64,000 nt of DNA from Phallusia fumigata (Eukaryota; Chordata; Ascidiacea; Phlebobranchia; Ascidiidae): positions 84,594-148,593 of the forward strand of contig QXVZ01010945.1 of the NCBI GenBank assembly GCA_008931825.1, written 5' to 3'. Position 1 is the first letter of the stretch. Every line of letters starts with the position of its first letter. The notes beneath the pieces were generated by a model. It was given only the letters and a program-made list of their open reading frames with translations. It was not told where the DNA came from and did not search any database. Below, piece by piece: positions 25,028 through 38,000 of this stretch. The position numbers were made by a program, and so were the translations under genes.

Positions 25028-25933
25028 CTCATGTGCTGTTTATTCACTGAACCGCGCACCTCACCCCATGCCGCCGCTCCATCAAGTCAAGGTTGCTGTG
25101 TTATAGAATAATGAAGATTTAGTGATGAACGAACCACCACAGCCCACCGCTTGAAAACGATGCTTCAGCGTAGAGCCTGGCTAACACACTGTAACAGATT
25201 CCGCCACATATTATTGTTGTCTTTTTCTTTGTCACTAAACGCTAAAATTATTTTTTTTGCCAGTGATTCCCAAAGTTTTTTTCGGGGTGGAGCATTTGGG
25301 AAAAAGTTTCGTAGCTCCAGTTGTAAACACAGGTCAATAAAACTAGATTGACAAAACAAATAACAACTTCTATATCCTGGACCGTAGTATTAAACTGGTG
25401 GGGTGACGGAGATAAACATATTTTGTTCGACATTCACGGCAAGATAACGCAAAACCAGATAAATTAAATTAACAAACTAGGATCGTTTTAAAATTAACAA
25501 TCGCTACACCCATGTCAGGTTTAGCTGTCCAAACCAACCTGTCGAGGAGCGATAGTCACCAAAAAACTTTTTCAGGGGGGCTACTTTTTTCGGCACAGGA
25601 CACGTTATGGATGTGTTTGTCGCTGGATATTAAAACTCAACATCGTGGGCCAATTTGGGAATCACTAGTTTAAGCTCGTATTTCAATTTTTCTGTAACTT
25701 GTATTTATATGAACGAGCGTTGTAAACTAATATTGCTCAATAAAACTAAGCAAGAGTGAATTGAAACCCATGAATATTTGGTAAAAACAGACCAACGATA
25801 TGCAAATGACATCGCAAAGCCAAGGAAACAATGGTGACGCGCTTTTTAAGTGTGCACTGAAGCAAGTACGGCTTTAGTTTATGGATTTAAGCACCAAAGA
25901 AAGCTCTGGGTAAAGATTAAACAGGAACTGACA
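25028..25933. other. Intergenic, LU gene E to orphan secreted gene
   Basis: Probable 3' UTR of LU gene E (AATAAA near 25.34 kb), then no recognised exon. Confidence 0.35.
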
Positions 25934-26572
25934 ATGTTAATACAGGCGAAATATATATTCCTTATACTTATATTATGTATTCTGTCAGCGTTTCAAGACT
26001 GTTTCTCTCAAATTTCGAGTACTTTAACTAAACGTCTACATAGAATTATCCGATAACAAATGCATCAGAGCCATCGTACCAACAAATGTTTGCACGTCGC
26101 ACAGTATTTCAACAGCAAACGAGATGTTTGAAGTCAATGTCACCGGGACAAAAGATAAAATCAATATAAACCTGATGATATCAGTTGGCAAATGTGATAT
26201 AGCAATTACTGGTCAGCCGATACGGCGGAGGGAAGGTCACAGGTCGGGTTTACTGAACATGGTAAGAGATGGATGCTTACGGGCAGTAGTGTTGTGACAT
26301 GATATAATGGTGGTGTGATGAGTAAATCGAACATGTGTGTGTCCCTGTTTGCTGTCCACAAACTAAGAGTTTGGTTTTTAAATAAACTGCGATAGTTGAC
26401 ATAGGAATGGCATTTGTATTGGGGAACTTTTACATTCTCAATCCATTTAGGTCCGTCAACGCAGCAGCAATACTTAACTGCCAAAATCGCCTTTACTAAC
26501 AAATGCATTGGAACCGTCGATACTCTATGCACATTCACAATCACTCTTGCACAAAACTTGTATTACTTATAA
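25934..26572 (+). CDS. Candidate orphan secreted protein with internal duplication
   Basis: Proposed 135-residue protein: exons 25934-26018, 26044-26261 and 26468-26572, phases 1 and 0. Exon 1 encodes a strong signal peptide (AKYIFLILILCILSAFQ). The first intron would be only 25 bases (gtactttaac...acatag, with a ctaac-like branch site); without removing it the frame breaks. Exons 2 and 3 contain related segments, NKCIRAIVPTNVCT and NKCIGTVDTLCTFT, also similar at DNA level, so the gene holds an internal duplication. One N-glycosylation sequon (NVTG) is present. I do not recognise the family. The phase pattern echoes the adjacent LU gene, but the LU closing motif is absent. A pseudogene with a frameshift is the main alternative. 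Confidence 0.35.
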
Positions 26573-29099
26573 GCAGACAGACACACCTGGGACCCAATTA
26601 AAAAACCAAGAAATTTTAGGCCCTCAGCTTTCAGACAGACCACAAAAAGAACTTGTTTAACATAAGTTCGGATAAAATGAGGATTGAAATCCATTAGTTC
26701 GATCCGCCTCTTCTGGACACTGATCAGTTTAGGAGACAAACAATTTATCTTGCCTGTAAACACAACACAATCCTGGCTTAATGCCAGAGCAAATTGGCGC
26801 GCGGGCAGATTTCCCACAAGATGAGCTGAGATGAGCACAAGACGTCGCTGGCTCGGTGCCGCGTTTGTAAACAATCGTTCAATTCACGTCTTGCCAAGTT
26901 CGCAACAAACAACAGCGTCACGTTTCGTTTTAGAATCGCTTCGATCACCGTTCCACGACTTACTCGGGAGATTAAATGGGTCGTTACAGATTAATCACAG
27001 TAGCAAGCGTTTTATTCATTCGTTAAATCCCGTTTTTCTCGCAACCCACAAACAATTTTGTGACAGCAGCGTACAGGCAATATGGTTCATTTGTAGCGCT
27101 GAATTTTTTTATGTTTTTGCTGATTGTTGTGTGCATGTGTACGTAACGTTAGAGTGAAGCGTATGAACAAACAAATATTTGTGTGGCACTAAACTTTGGG
27201 CGGACCAACATTTTTTTAGGGCCAAATTTGTCCACATATTGTTGTTTTGACAGTTTTGAAAAAAATAGCCGAAACCGCACTTTATTTGAAAGTTCGACAA
27301 CTGACCAAGCAAAACACAAGTTTTTTGGCAAAATATTAAACGTCTTGTTCAGCTTGTGATTCCCAAAGTGACATGGATTGTTAAAATTAAGTCGACTTGC
27401 GTTGGCAACTCGCAATTCTCTCTAAAACACACACACGATACGTTTCCAAACTTATGTTTGAATATTAGGTTTCAGCCTAAGGTTGTATGAGGTTGGTTCG
27501 TAGCACAAGTAGCCGCCACAGGCTACAGCGAAACTCTAGCGAGTATAATCAGCCAAACAAAAATAAAAAAACCAAACAAACCGATGTTTAGCATTTCACA
27601 TCAGATTAGCGAAAGCTTTAGAGTTAATTCCCGATGATGTAAACAAGCAACAAACTGCTGTCGAGCAACCAATAAGATGAAAATCCGCTGAAATATGCAG
27701 ACCAGAATGTTAGTTGTGATAAAACTACATAGGATTAATATGATCAAGTGGTTAGTTGCTGCAAACACGTATTTAGCGCTCTCGCTGTAAGTTTCACCTT
27801 TAAGCTGTTGCGAGGAAAATATGTTTGTGAAATTAGCAATTTCTCTTTGCACTTTTTACTTAAAAATAATTTTATTTGAACATCAAATCAAACTAATAAG
27901 TTAAACATCCCATAGCATAGTTACCAAAAAGGAGAATGTCAGCAACTAATTATCAAAAAAGCTACAAGGGATTGAGTTGAGTTTATTTCGCTTGGTGATA
28001 GAAATCACAGCGCCATAATTGCACTCAATCAATCACCAGGCCGGAGATAACTGCACAACGTTAAAACGTTATGAGGTGCAAAAATAACGGACTAATATGT
28101 TGCTTTCTGCAAACAATTATTTAACGCTGTGTGGCGTTGTGGCGACAAGTTTCAACTTTGAATAAGCGAGGCAGAGGAGTTAAGTGGTTGGTATTTGCGG
28201 CGCGGTATGTTTCAACATTTAACAGATTGTGGTTCTCAACCGTACAATGCCTTCAAGCGTTTGAATAAATAAACAGATCTTGTGCCGCAAAGCGACGTAG
28301 ACGAACTAAATTTAAGTCTACTTTGTACAACACTCACTAGTTTGATATACAACTACATGCAGCTTTGCCCACAAAAAGTTCCTAATTACACAAAAACAAA
28401 CAAGTACAATTGATTTTTCATGAGTAGCTTATGACTCAGTCGGCAGGTAAACCTCTTAACTTCGGGTGCAAACAAGTTTTACCGCAAACCCTACTTCTCC
28501 TTGACACACGTCATGAGCCTTGCAATCCATCGTGTAATCGTGAATCACATTCACACAAGATTACTTCACTTCAAAACGAACTTCCAAGAAGGGACAAATT
28601 GATTGAAACACATCAAGTTGATGAAATTTTGCCCACGGCGCTGCTTCAATTTTAACCCGACTTTGTTATTCAAGATACACGTCGCTCCAGCTCGATCTTA
28701 TCATTATTGCAGGTTAGATATGAGAAGTAAAGCGCATTCTTTCATGCTGCTAAGTGCAAACCAATTCATATGTTCGGGTGATATCTAGGACCATATTGAG
28801 CAGGTTGTACGGGAAAAGAAAAGCACAGAAGTGTTAGTATTTGTGACCCTATATACAATCCGCCTTCTACTGCAGACTGCATGAACCCTGGCAAGTTGTG
28901 GGGGACGAATGTGGGAAAATGTCCAATCGGTTTTTTCACGCCAAGCAAATGTCTAAAAACTGTGAATGTTTTGTTCGTGATAATGTTGGAATACAAACAC
29001 AGCAGCACATCATTAGAATTCTTTTCTGGTTCAAAAAATCCACCAAAATCCATTTTTAAGCAAAACAAATCTATATGCTGCACACACACAGTTTTATTA
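26573..29099. other. Intergenic, orphan gene to mosaic protease
   Basis: AT-rich; no supported exon on either strand. The right end should include the 3' UTR of the minus-strand protease gene. Minus-strand open frames here have no splice or motif support. Confidence 0.35.
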
Positions 29100-32000
29100 T
29101 CACGAAGTGCCATACGCGCATTTCACATAGGCGCAAGGACCGACGTTCTTGTCAAGATAACAGCACATCCAGTCGAGTACAGAGGCGACGAGAAAATAAG
29201 CTCCCTCTCCACCGAGCTCACACAAGCGCGGGCCGAAGTTTGAGACTCCATACTGCACCCAGCGGCCGTTTTCCTCACAAACTAAAGGACCACCTGAATC
29301 TCCCTGCAAAACAACTGCCTCATCGTCTAAACCTTTTCTACGCTAAACGCCCAGTGCATTGATCAATAGAACGCTTCTTTACTGCTAGGATAAGGTCGAA
29401 GTTGCACTAGATTGGCTGAGAACCCTGAATTTTTAATGATAATCAAACTAATAAAGCAAACAATGTGAAACTGTAACTAAATAAATAGACTGACCTGTCA
29501 GCGGCACTTCTAACTGACGCTAATTGCTTGAATCTAACCAAGTTTTTTCAGATAAAACAAGCTGTAAATGTGGAATTGAGTAGATACCCGCTATGTTACT
29601 GTAACGAGCTGTCATCTATCAAAAGTATTTTCACCACAAACGTTAATCTGCCACGAGAAATAAACACAAGTAATGGAAACCTACCAGAAGTGGCAAACGA
29701 CCTTACACCGGTTAAACATATAAACAAACCAGTTCAGTGTAGTTCCGTGCGTATTGCGAACGGGCAAGATAATCTAAACATGTAGAAAACGCCTGAAACA
29801 GCGACTTAAATGATACAAAAACAGACTTTTATAAGTATTTAAACCTAGATTAGATGACTCCACTTTTGAATGAAACTCAGACAACAACAGACTTTAATAC
29901 CTCGTAAAGTGCAAATCACATGTTCTGCTCAAGTAGTTTAACCGATATGCACAATTAGATGACTCCTCTTTCAGCAAAGTGCAAAAACCGACGGCACAGC
30001 GACAAATCATTTTTCGCAACGCCACTATTGTCACAACACCGGCTGAAGAAAGCAAGATTTCCACCTACCCTGCATTGTATGTTGACGTTTCCTTTCACCG
30101 TGGATCGCTTGGCGCAGATGTTGTTGTTTGGATTGTAGTAATACCTTCGATATATGTACTGACATTTGTTGGGAGTTTCCATGTATTGGACGGCTTGCTT
30201 TAACTTGTTGCGCGGAGTTTTGGCTGGAACCATAAAAAGTGAAAAGACATACATTTAATCATAAGCAGAGCCGATCTAAATACCACTTGTAATGCACAGT
30301 GCGTTTTAGATGGTATACACGCAACTAATGCACAACAATAGATGTGCAGTGGAGGCAATGCACACACAGAATTACATAGTAGTGCTGGGATTTGAGCCCG
30401 AGACCCCTGCAATTGGGGGCTGGCAGTTAAAGAATCGGAATGAGTTACAAGTCAAAGGCAACGCGCAGAAAGGTTTCAACTTATGTACAACAATGTCAGC
30501 AACACAGGCGAAGTTACTTATGGTTGCGGAGGGATTTGAACCTTGGACCTTTGCATCTGAGGTCTGACAAACGTCAAACGCTTGGCAAATAGTAATGTGG
30601 TGACCGAATTCGAACGCAGCTGTACATTGCTTGCTGTACCCTGGTGCTGCTTTAAGCATCCTTGACAGCAAGTGTTATTTAAAAACACGCAGCTCATAGT
30701 ATACTGGGCTATGACAACACCGATTGTCGAAACGTTTGCAACAAAATGTATTCACTGTATACAAGCTCTATCTGGCAGTTATGTTTTTAAGCTGCTCATC
30801 AAGGTTTGAGTTGTGACTCTCAGGGAATAGGGAATACTTGATAGTACAACTTAACCAACCTGTATTGCTGGTGAATCCCCACCCCACCACCCAACATCGT
30901 CTGTCGTTACGTGGTATGACGTCAGGATTGGGCAGGCACACTGGCGACACCTCCCGGCGAAACGGAATATCACGCTGAAAAAATAAAAGTATCGATATAA
31001 AGTGACTTGCAGAGAAGGTTCGGAATTGAAATATCGTTTGAAAGTCTCCTTACAACTGTGCAATTTGCAATTTGACCACAAACGGTTATGAATTAACTTT
31101 CAATTAACTCCCACATCTAGTATAGGGGTCCGGCCACTTTTTAAACGCAGTGTGCCTATTTACAAATTACGTTTTAAGCCCTTCGCGTCCCAACGTTTTT
31201 GTGTGAAGTTGATGTATAAGCGTCGCCAAAGTCGAGTTCAAGTTGATCTCCAGCCATTGTCACGGGACTGGCTCGCTTCTGGGGTATTTTTTCCAGTTTC
31301 ACTGATTAGTTTGGTGAAGTTGCCAGACGCAGTCAGGCGGAATCTTGAACTGACTCAACTTTTATGAGTCACCACGCGTATGACGTATGTGGCCGAGATT
31401 TAAATACAATTGCACTCACATGTAATTTCAACAGCGCAATATCGTACTGATTCCTGGGATCATCATACTTCGGGTGGTAGGCGATCTTCACTATCCTGTA
31501 TTCATCACCTGGGATTGTCGCAAGTTTGTTCTGATCATGACGTCCAACTACAACCTGGTACTTTGTGCTCTGTCTACAAACGTTTAAACTAATAAAGAGG
31601 GCAAATTGACAACTGCCTTGTGCACACAAGGTTGTGGGTTCTAATCCTGTCTCGGCCACTTGTGTTTCTCTGACATAGAAACAAAAGTAGGATTGCACTA
31701 ACCCAGTGGAAATAGATGAGTTGACCCAAGAATAACTCACTAACTATTAAAACAAAAAATAGGAAAATTCAAATATTAAGCGATTCAAAGGAACTACAAT
31801 AAAGCAGGAAGCTCGTTGGTGAACTGATTATGAGCATAATGCATTCAGGCATTAATCTGCCCATCCAGGATAAAATGAAAGAAACAAGCGCTACACAAGC
31901 CTCAGTATAACCCAATCTTATCACTAATGGTTAGCCCTCAATTCCAAAGGACCCCAAAACGTAACAGGAAAAAAATAGAGTAAATACAAAACAGGCCAAA

Positions 32001-35000
32001 AATAAAACGCGGAGCCTGTAATATTAACTTGAAAGCAAAATTACCAAATTTGTCAACTATAAAATATCAAATCTAGGTAGAAAACCTTGCAAAACTTACA
32101 TTTGTTCGTTCCCTTTAGCAAAGCAGTGTGCAGCAGTTAATATCCATCTTTTGTGTACAATCGAACCCCCGCACTTCCAGAAGTTTTTCGTGTATTTCAT
32201 TTTGTTTGTGTAATAATCCCGTGAGCCAGTGAGCTTATTAATGCTAATCGACCATGGCCATGTGTGTGGGATCGCCTCTGATCCACCTGATCACAATTAA
32301 ATGTTTTTGGGTCAGGTCAATTTTAAAAGTCGAGTTTTAGAAATGTTCAGTTGTCCTATTTTCAGAACAATGGTATTTATATTTTTATGTTTGTAAATCA
32401 TCTGCTAACCCAAAACAGAAACAAGCCCCTAGTTTTTACCACCAGTACACATCACTGACACTCGTACACTATAATGTGAGTTTACAGTTGGACTATCTGC
32501 TTTGAAGTTCCATTTTATAATTTTTTATGTGATTTTTTATGATTTTAAAGTTGGTGACTTCAATTTAAGTCGATCAGGTTTTACTGGGATAGAGCAATGC
32601 TGTTTAAGTTTCCTGCTCAGGAAACACTTGTGAGCATGAGGAAGTGGTTTTAACCACTCGGCCATCTTTGTGAGTGACAATTCACATCCCAAAACCAAAC
32701 AAGTTATAGTTTGTTGAAAATATGCCCAAAGGGGTTTCAATGGTAAAGGTTCCTGATCCCTTTGACTGACAATCCTTGGCGTCCAGTTAAATCATGATTT
32801 GGTTTCGGAAACAACATACACCACATATGCCTACTAACAATGTCTGTACTCACCAACTATTTTCCCAACTTGCAGTGAAGGTTGGTTAGCGGGCACTCCA
32901 CATTGTTGGCCCATGTAAAAAGCTTGTCGTTGATCAGGTTCAGTTTTACGAATTGATGATGTTTCAGCAAGTTTCACACCGTTATAGTGGATACCTGCAA
33001 CATCATTTGGTTTTAGTGCTTCTTGATCTTACCTAGCCAAATACAAAACCTCAAATTTGTAAGCAGCCACATGAAAATATTTAATTCAAACAATGGCCAC
33101 TCATTCGAACAAACTGTTACGACTGTTCTTGTATTCGAGATAAATGTTGTCGATAATCGCAACTTGAACACTTGAAAAGTGCAAACAAAGTTACATATTA
33201 TGTTTTAAGCAGGGAAATATAAGTTGTTCTGCAAGTTTAATCACAAGTTTTGGGAAGTTCTGTCTGTAAAAGCTAAAATGACTTTCACAGCAGTTCACTA
33301 AAAGCCACAAGAAGTTAAGAATTAATGATTTAGATTGTAGCACTATCCTAGAATATTCAAAGTTGGTGAGACAGATAAATAGGAGACCACATAAATGCAG
33401 CAAACTTACTTTTATGAACCTTGAAAGCCTTTAAACCTGTGCCAGTTGGAATGCCGTTTGCATAACTCCCAGTGAAATCTTTCTCGTGCAGGAAAGTCAT
33501 GTTGTATGTGAGGTCGGCTAAAAATCAAAACAAACAGTTTTAAGTCAAACTAGCAGCAGAAATAACGAGCATTTTAAAATTCACCCACAAAAGAATACAA
33601 ATGTTAAATGCATGGGCTTTACCACATGGCTTTTTTAGTGAATTACCTGGAGGTGGAACAATAAATGACAGAGCAGCACAAGAGCGTGGAGGCTTGTTGC
33701 AAATGTACTTGCTGTAAAACATAAAACAACTGAAGGACTAAAAAGTATTCCCAGAAGTAGATTTGTCCGAACAAATCTACCCAGCTGGAACTGGAGCATC
33801 TGGCGTTGGAAATAAGAAGTTTGTTCTGAATCCAGTTTTTACAGTTGGCACTTAGGATAGAGTAAATGTTGTAATGATGAGTGAAATAGCAAAAACAACT
33901 TTATTTCAAAATGAAGGTTAAAAAAGCATTGGATCTAAGTGCTTCTGTTTAATTTAGCCTAAATGAACATGACCAGTTAACACACACTGGTGAAAATAAA
34001 CACATTGAGTTGCTCACCAACTCGAAAGCTAACATTGACTCCTGGCAAAAATCAATTCAGTTCCTAAACAAACACAAACCTAATGACTTGGTTGAGAAAT
34101 GTAGCAACCTTGTCAAGGTGGTCGATGTCATCCACATACTTCACAAAGTTTGTTGGAGGTGTTGATGCATATTGCTGTGGGTAGTAATACCTAACAAACA
34201 ATGCACATTGGGGTTATAATCATGTTCAGGGCTTTTTTAGAAATCATTTCCGGATTTCAGAAATTTTTCTGCGGTATCAGTTCCTAAATTTTTGTCACTT
34301 GAAACCAAATGTTACTTTTAAAAAGTGTTAGTGAACTTTTGACATAATTTTTTGGGGGCTATATATTAATAATCCCAATTTGTACAATAATGTCAATATT
34401 GCCAGGACAAATATTTTACATTTGTTGGTTTCATCTTGAACGTGTCTGCCAAGTAAAACCTATATTTTGTATTGAACGTATTTAACTGTTTTTAGTGACA
34501 ACGTCTTACGATTTCAGAAGGTCATTGTCCCAGTTATAACCGACATATGCAACATGGATTCCCTTTTCTTTGACTCGATTCAAATATTCGAGGTTGATTC
34601 CAGCGTCGGGGCCAAACACAAAGCGGGAAGAAATCACCAGAAGTTTTTTCCTCTTTCCCAAGTTTTCCTGCATGAAACTTGACTCTCTTTCAAGTTTCTG
34701 TAAAAACCTAGTGGGTAAAATCATGGCACATGAGTAGAAACTAGATTGACAAGCCTTAAACTACAAAACACCCCCTTGGTTTGGGGGTGCACAACCTGTA
34801 GCAGTATAGCCTGGGATACTATTTTATGAGGCTCTGCACATGTATATTAAACAATATGTAACAACACCAAAGCAATGATAAAAACTTTTTGGATAAATAA
34901 GAAACATGTACGAACAAGGAATCATTAAATAACTGGTACTAAATTACAGGAATGAGTAAATGGGATATTACCATATGAAACCTATTTCCTAACATAACAA

Positions 35001-38000
35001 ATTTGGCAGCCAATGGTAAAATAAATTCGGTGATGTGACGGGCACAGTGAAAAGGTTGTGCTATCCCTGACATAGTTGGTCTATATTTACAAGTGTTTCT
35101 GACCCATACACCAGTGGCATGTGGGGAATCATATTAACCTGCAACATTTTCCACAATTTTTCCTCAGAAACATCAACTTCATCTGCTTGAAAACCTTCAA
35201 GGATTTCGTTGATTCGTCGTAATGTTCCTGTACTTAAATCTTGACCAATTCTTGTTACTATTTCCCCACTTGCACTAATACGTTGATCCTGTACAACAGC
35301 TCTTTAATGTAATGTAAAAACTATTTTCAAAAACATTTGTTTTTATATTGTGAGAAATAAACTATGTACATTCATTTATAAATGCATTCTGAAAAGTTGA
35401 TGTCCTTATTTAGGATCAATTTGTTGTTATTATTGTTTGTCATTAAATTAATTATATTTACAGCATTCATTTTACAGCACAAGCTAAATTGGTATATTGT
35501 CTACACAATTCACACTTTTAAACATTAAGTAAGAATACACAAGTAAGTAATTTTGGTGTAAAAAGGCATAATTCAAAGTTCAGTATAAGCGAGCTGGTGA
35601 AAGATTTATTCAAACTTACCCAAGAATTGGAGATTTGCTTCGTATTGATTAATGATGAGGATGATAGAAATCCAAATCCCAGACCAAGCTTTGACTAAAA
35701 ATAACAGAACAACTTTTCTAGGTAACTGAATTGAATCAACGCCATCAGTTGGCAAGACACATCGCTGAGTTTAGACTTACCTGATCAAAGTCAAAAGCTT
35801 CAAATATGTTTTGGTACATTGAAATAATCTTGGTAATATCTTTGCTTGTTAGAGAAGGATCCAAACTTTGTATGAAGAACACTTCGCCGCAGCTGCAAAG
35901 CATTCATTGATTAGTGAATAAGTTTCAAAAAATGTCCAAGCCAAATCTGAACCTGAAAGTAACATCTGTTTTAGAAAGAATTTTGTGTTGGTAGTGCAAG
36001 TAATCTTATTTTGACACTGGCACACATTTGCTACACCATCATTTTGCTGGCAATATGGTCGGTATTTCGTAGATATTGAAGCTCTAACTGCGTTCGTTTG
36101 ATTACTTGGTTGTCAACTTTTAAACAATTATTTTTACTACAAGGTTTGTATTAAAACCAAAACAATACCAGGAGGTATTTCCCATGTCGGCAAACCCAAA
36201 CTTTGGTGCAGCACTAGCGATCACACGGGGTGTTTCAACATAAATTTCTGCACTTTGTATATTACCTGCATGTGCCTGCGTATGGAGTCGGAGCTATCGT
36301 GGTGCTTGGCATCACTTCAAGGGCTGATAGAAGGGATTGGTCCACTGAGACAAAATTACTTTTTAACACAAGCTACATTTGAAATCAGAGTTGCTTGATA
36401 GTTTGCAACAGGAGATATTTACTGAACTTTAACAAAAATAATGTTTTTTCGTACCTCCCAGGTTGGAACTTTTCAGTTTAATATTGCTGGTTTTAAAAAT
36501 CTTTAGGATGTCGCTCAACAATTTCTTGTTTTGATCCCCTTTCCATGGTTTGTAAGGAAAAAATCCCTGCAAAAAATAAAGATTTTAAATTAGTTTTCAC
36601 TTCAAGTTGAATATGCCAAAGTCACTGGAACATGGAAATTCTGTTTCAGTTGTCAAAAAATAAAATTAATGTTTTAGAAATAGAGCAAAATATAAAATAA
36701 AGCCTTGGCATTATTTTTGTGTGACTTATTTAAATAGAATCAATTTTTAACACACATGTCAATAAACTTGCCTGAGCATTTGCATTGTAACCTCCATAAA
36801 TCTTTATCTTCACAAACATCGAGCGAGTGCCGGACATCGATAGTTGGAACACAACTTCAATGGAACGCGGGTCGAAGTGAAGATTGTGTAGCGCTCGACG
36901 AGTCTGTTGTGAACAGGACTTTGTACAGATACTATTCCCACAAGCAAAATGTTTTCTTTCAAACTAAAAAGCTAATGACAAAAACATATTTTATAACTAA
37001 ATATTTTTATAACTCCGCCTACAAGCAACCACTATACACCAGTTTTTATGCATAAGTTATCGTGAAAAAACATAACAGTAAAAATTGAAAGTATTGATGT
37101 TAAAAACATATTTGTTGTTTTATTTTGTCATGCTTATAATCGATGGTACCTTTATCTTTAAGGTATTCTTGATTCTTGCAGCCAAAACTGGGTTGCCAAG
37201 GTGAAGAGTTGAATAATCGGTGACAGTGTCTCCATATTTCAGCAGAGTGAAAGATACTGCAGAAAATAAGCATGTTATGGTAAAATCGTTATCCTAACTA
37301 TCACTCAATCATTAAAGAACAGCAGCAAATTTCCAGTTTCGTTAGTCATCTTTTTATCGATAGGTCTCCCAAACATTGTTATTCAACAGGCAAAAGAGAA
37401 TTAAAACTTATTTGCCAAAATAAGAAAAAAATTGAAATAGCTGTGTTGGAATGTGTTTCTAAAAACCTACTTATAAATAATGGATTGACAGCTTCTTGTA
37501 TTCCTTCAGTGGTAGTTTTTGGTTCGTTTGTTGGTTCAGCTGCTCGGCTCACTTTCCAACTTGGTCCTGTTCCTAAATTTAATAAACTTTGATCAAGAAC
37601 ATGGGATTTACAAGTGTGACAGATTGCTTGCATGAAACATGTGTATTGATGAGCGATTGACAATGCAACAAATAGTTTTAGAAACAAAACTACTTAAGAA
37701 ACAGAGTTCAAATTAAAACCATGTTTAAGGCAGGCTAATTAACAAAATGAGTTTGTAGTCTTGCATTGCTTTGGTTTTAGCCATCATAGTAGTGTTACAA
37801 AAACATAGTGCAAAATCTGACCTACTTTTTACTATGAACTTTCCTCCATATTGATCCAGATTGCTGGAGTTCACTCCATACTGAAAACGTCCAGTAAATT
37901 TAAATCCAAACCCCGCTTGAATGTATTCGAATGTTCCACCTTCAGATGCCTGCAAGTTTTAATCAGGGATAAAACAAGATATTATGACACAAGTAAATAT

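Larger units (their letters stand above)
29100..33000 (-). other. Trypsin-fold catalytic region of the mosaic protease
   Basis: The last six exons carry [18 protein letters not shown], a zymogen activation site with Lys at P1, then [41 protein letters not shown] and GDSGGPLVC. The residue at chymotrypsin position 189, six before the catalytic Ser, is Ile in NIQCRGDSGG rather than the Asp of trypsins, and 192 is Arg. Cleavage after Lys/Arg is therefore not predicted. The final exon ends shortly after the normal C-terminal helix, with extra cysteines (LDWMCCYLD). Confidence 0.75.

Noticed and set aside
26455-26490. A degenerate LU closing exon (reads VRQRSSNT then stop)
   Set aside because: The VR start is suggestive, but all cysteines are missing; the reading with the acceptor at 26467 gives an open frame that repeats the upstream segment.
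28766-29113. 115-codon minus-strand open frame
   Set aside because: It begins over the stop codon of the protease gene in a different frame and continues into its presumed 3' UTR.
30372-30671. Minus-strand open frame within a protease intron
   Set aside because: It reads through tRNA-like SINE fragments (reversed B-boxes) and lies between two well-supported exons.
29100-35892. Complement factor B/C2 orthologue
   Set aside because: VWA plus serine protease suggested it, but the protease has a canonical IVGG activation site, no CCP/SCR modules are seen, and LCCL, SEA-like modules and a membrane anchor lie upstream.
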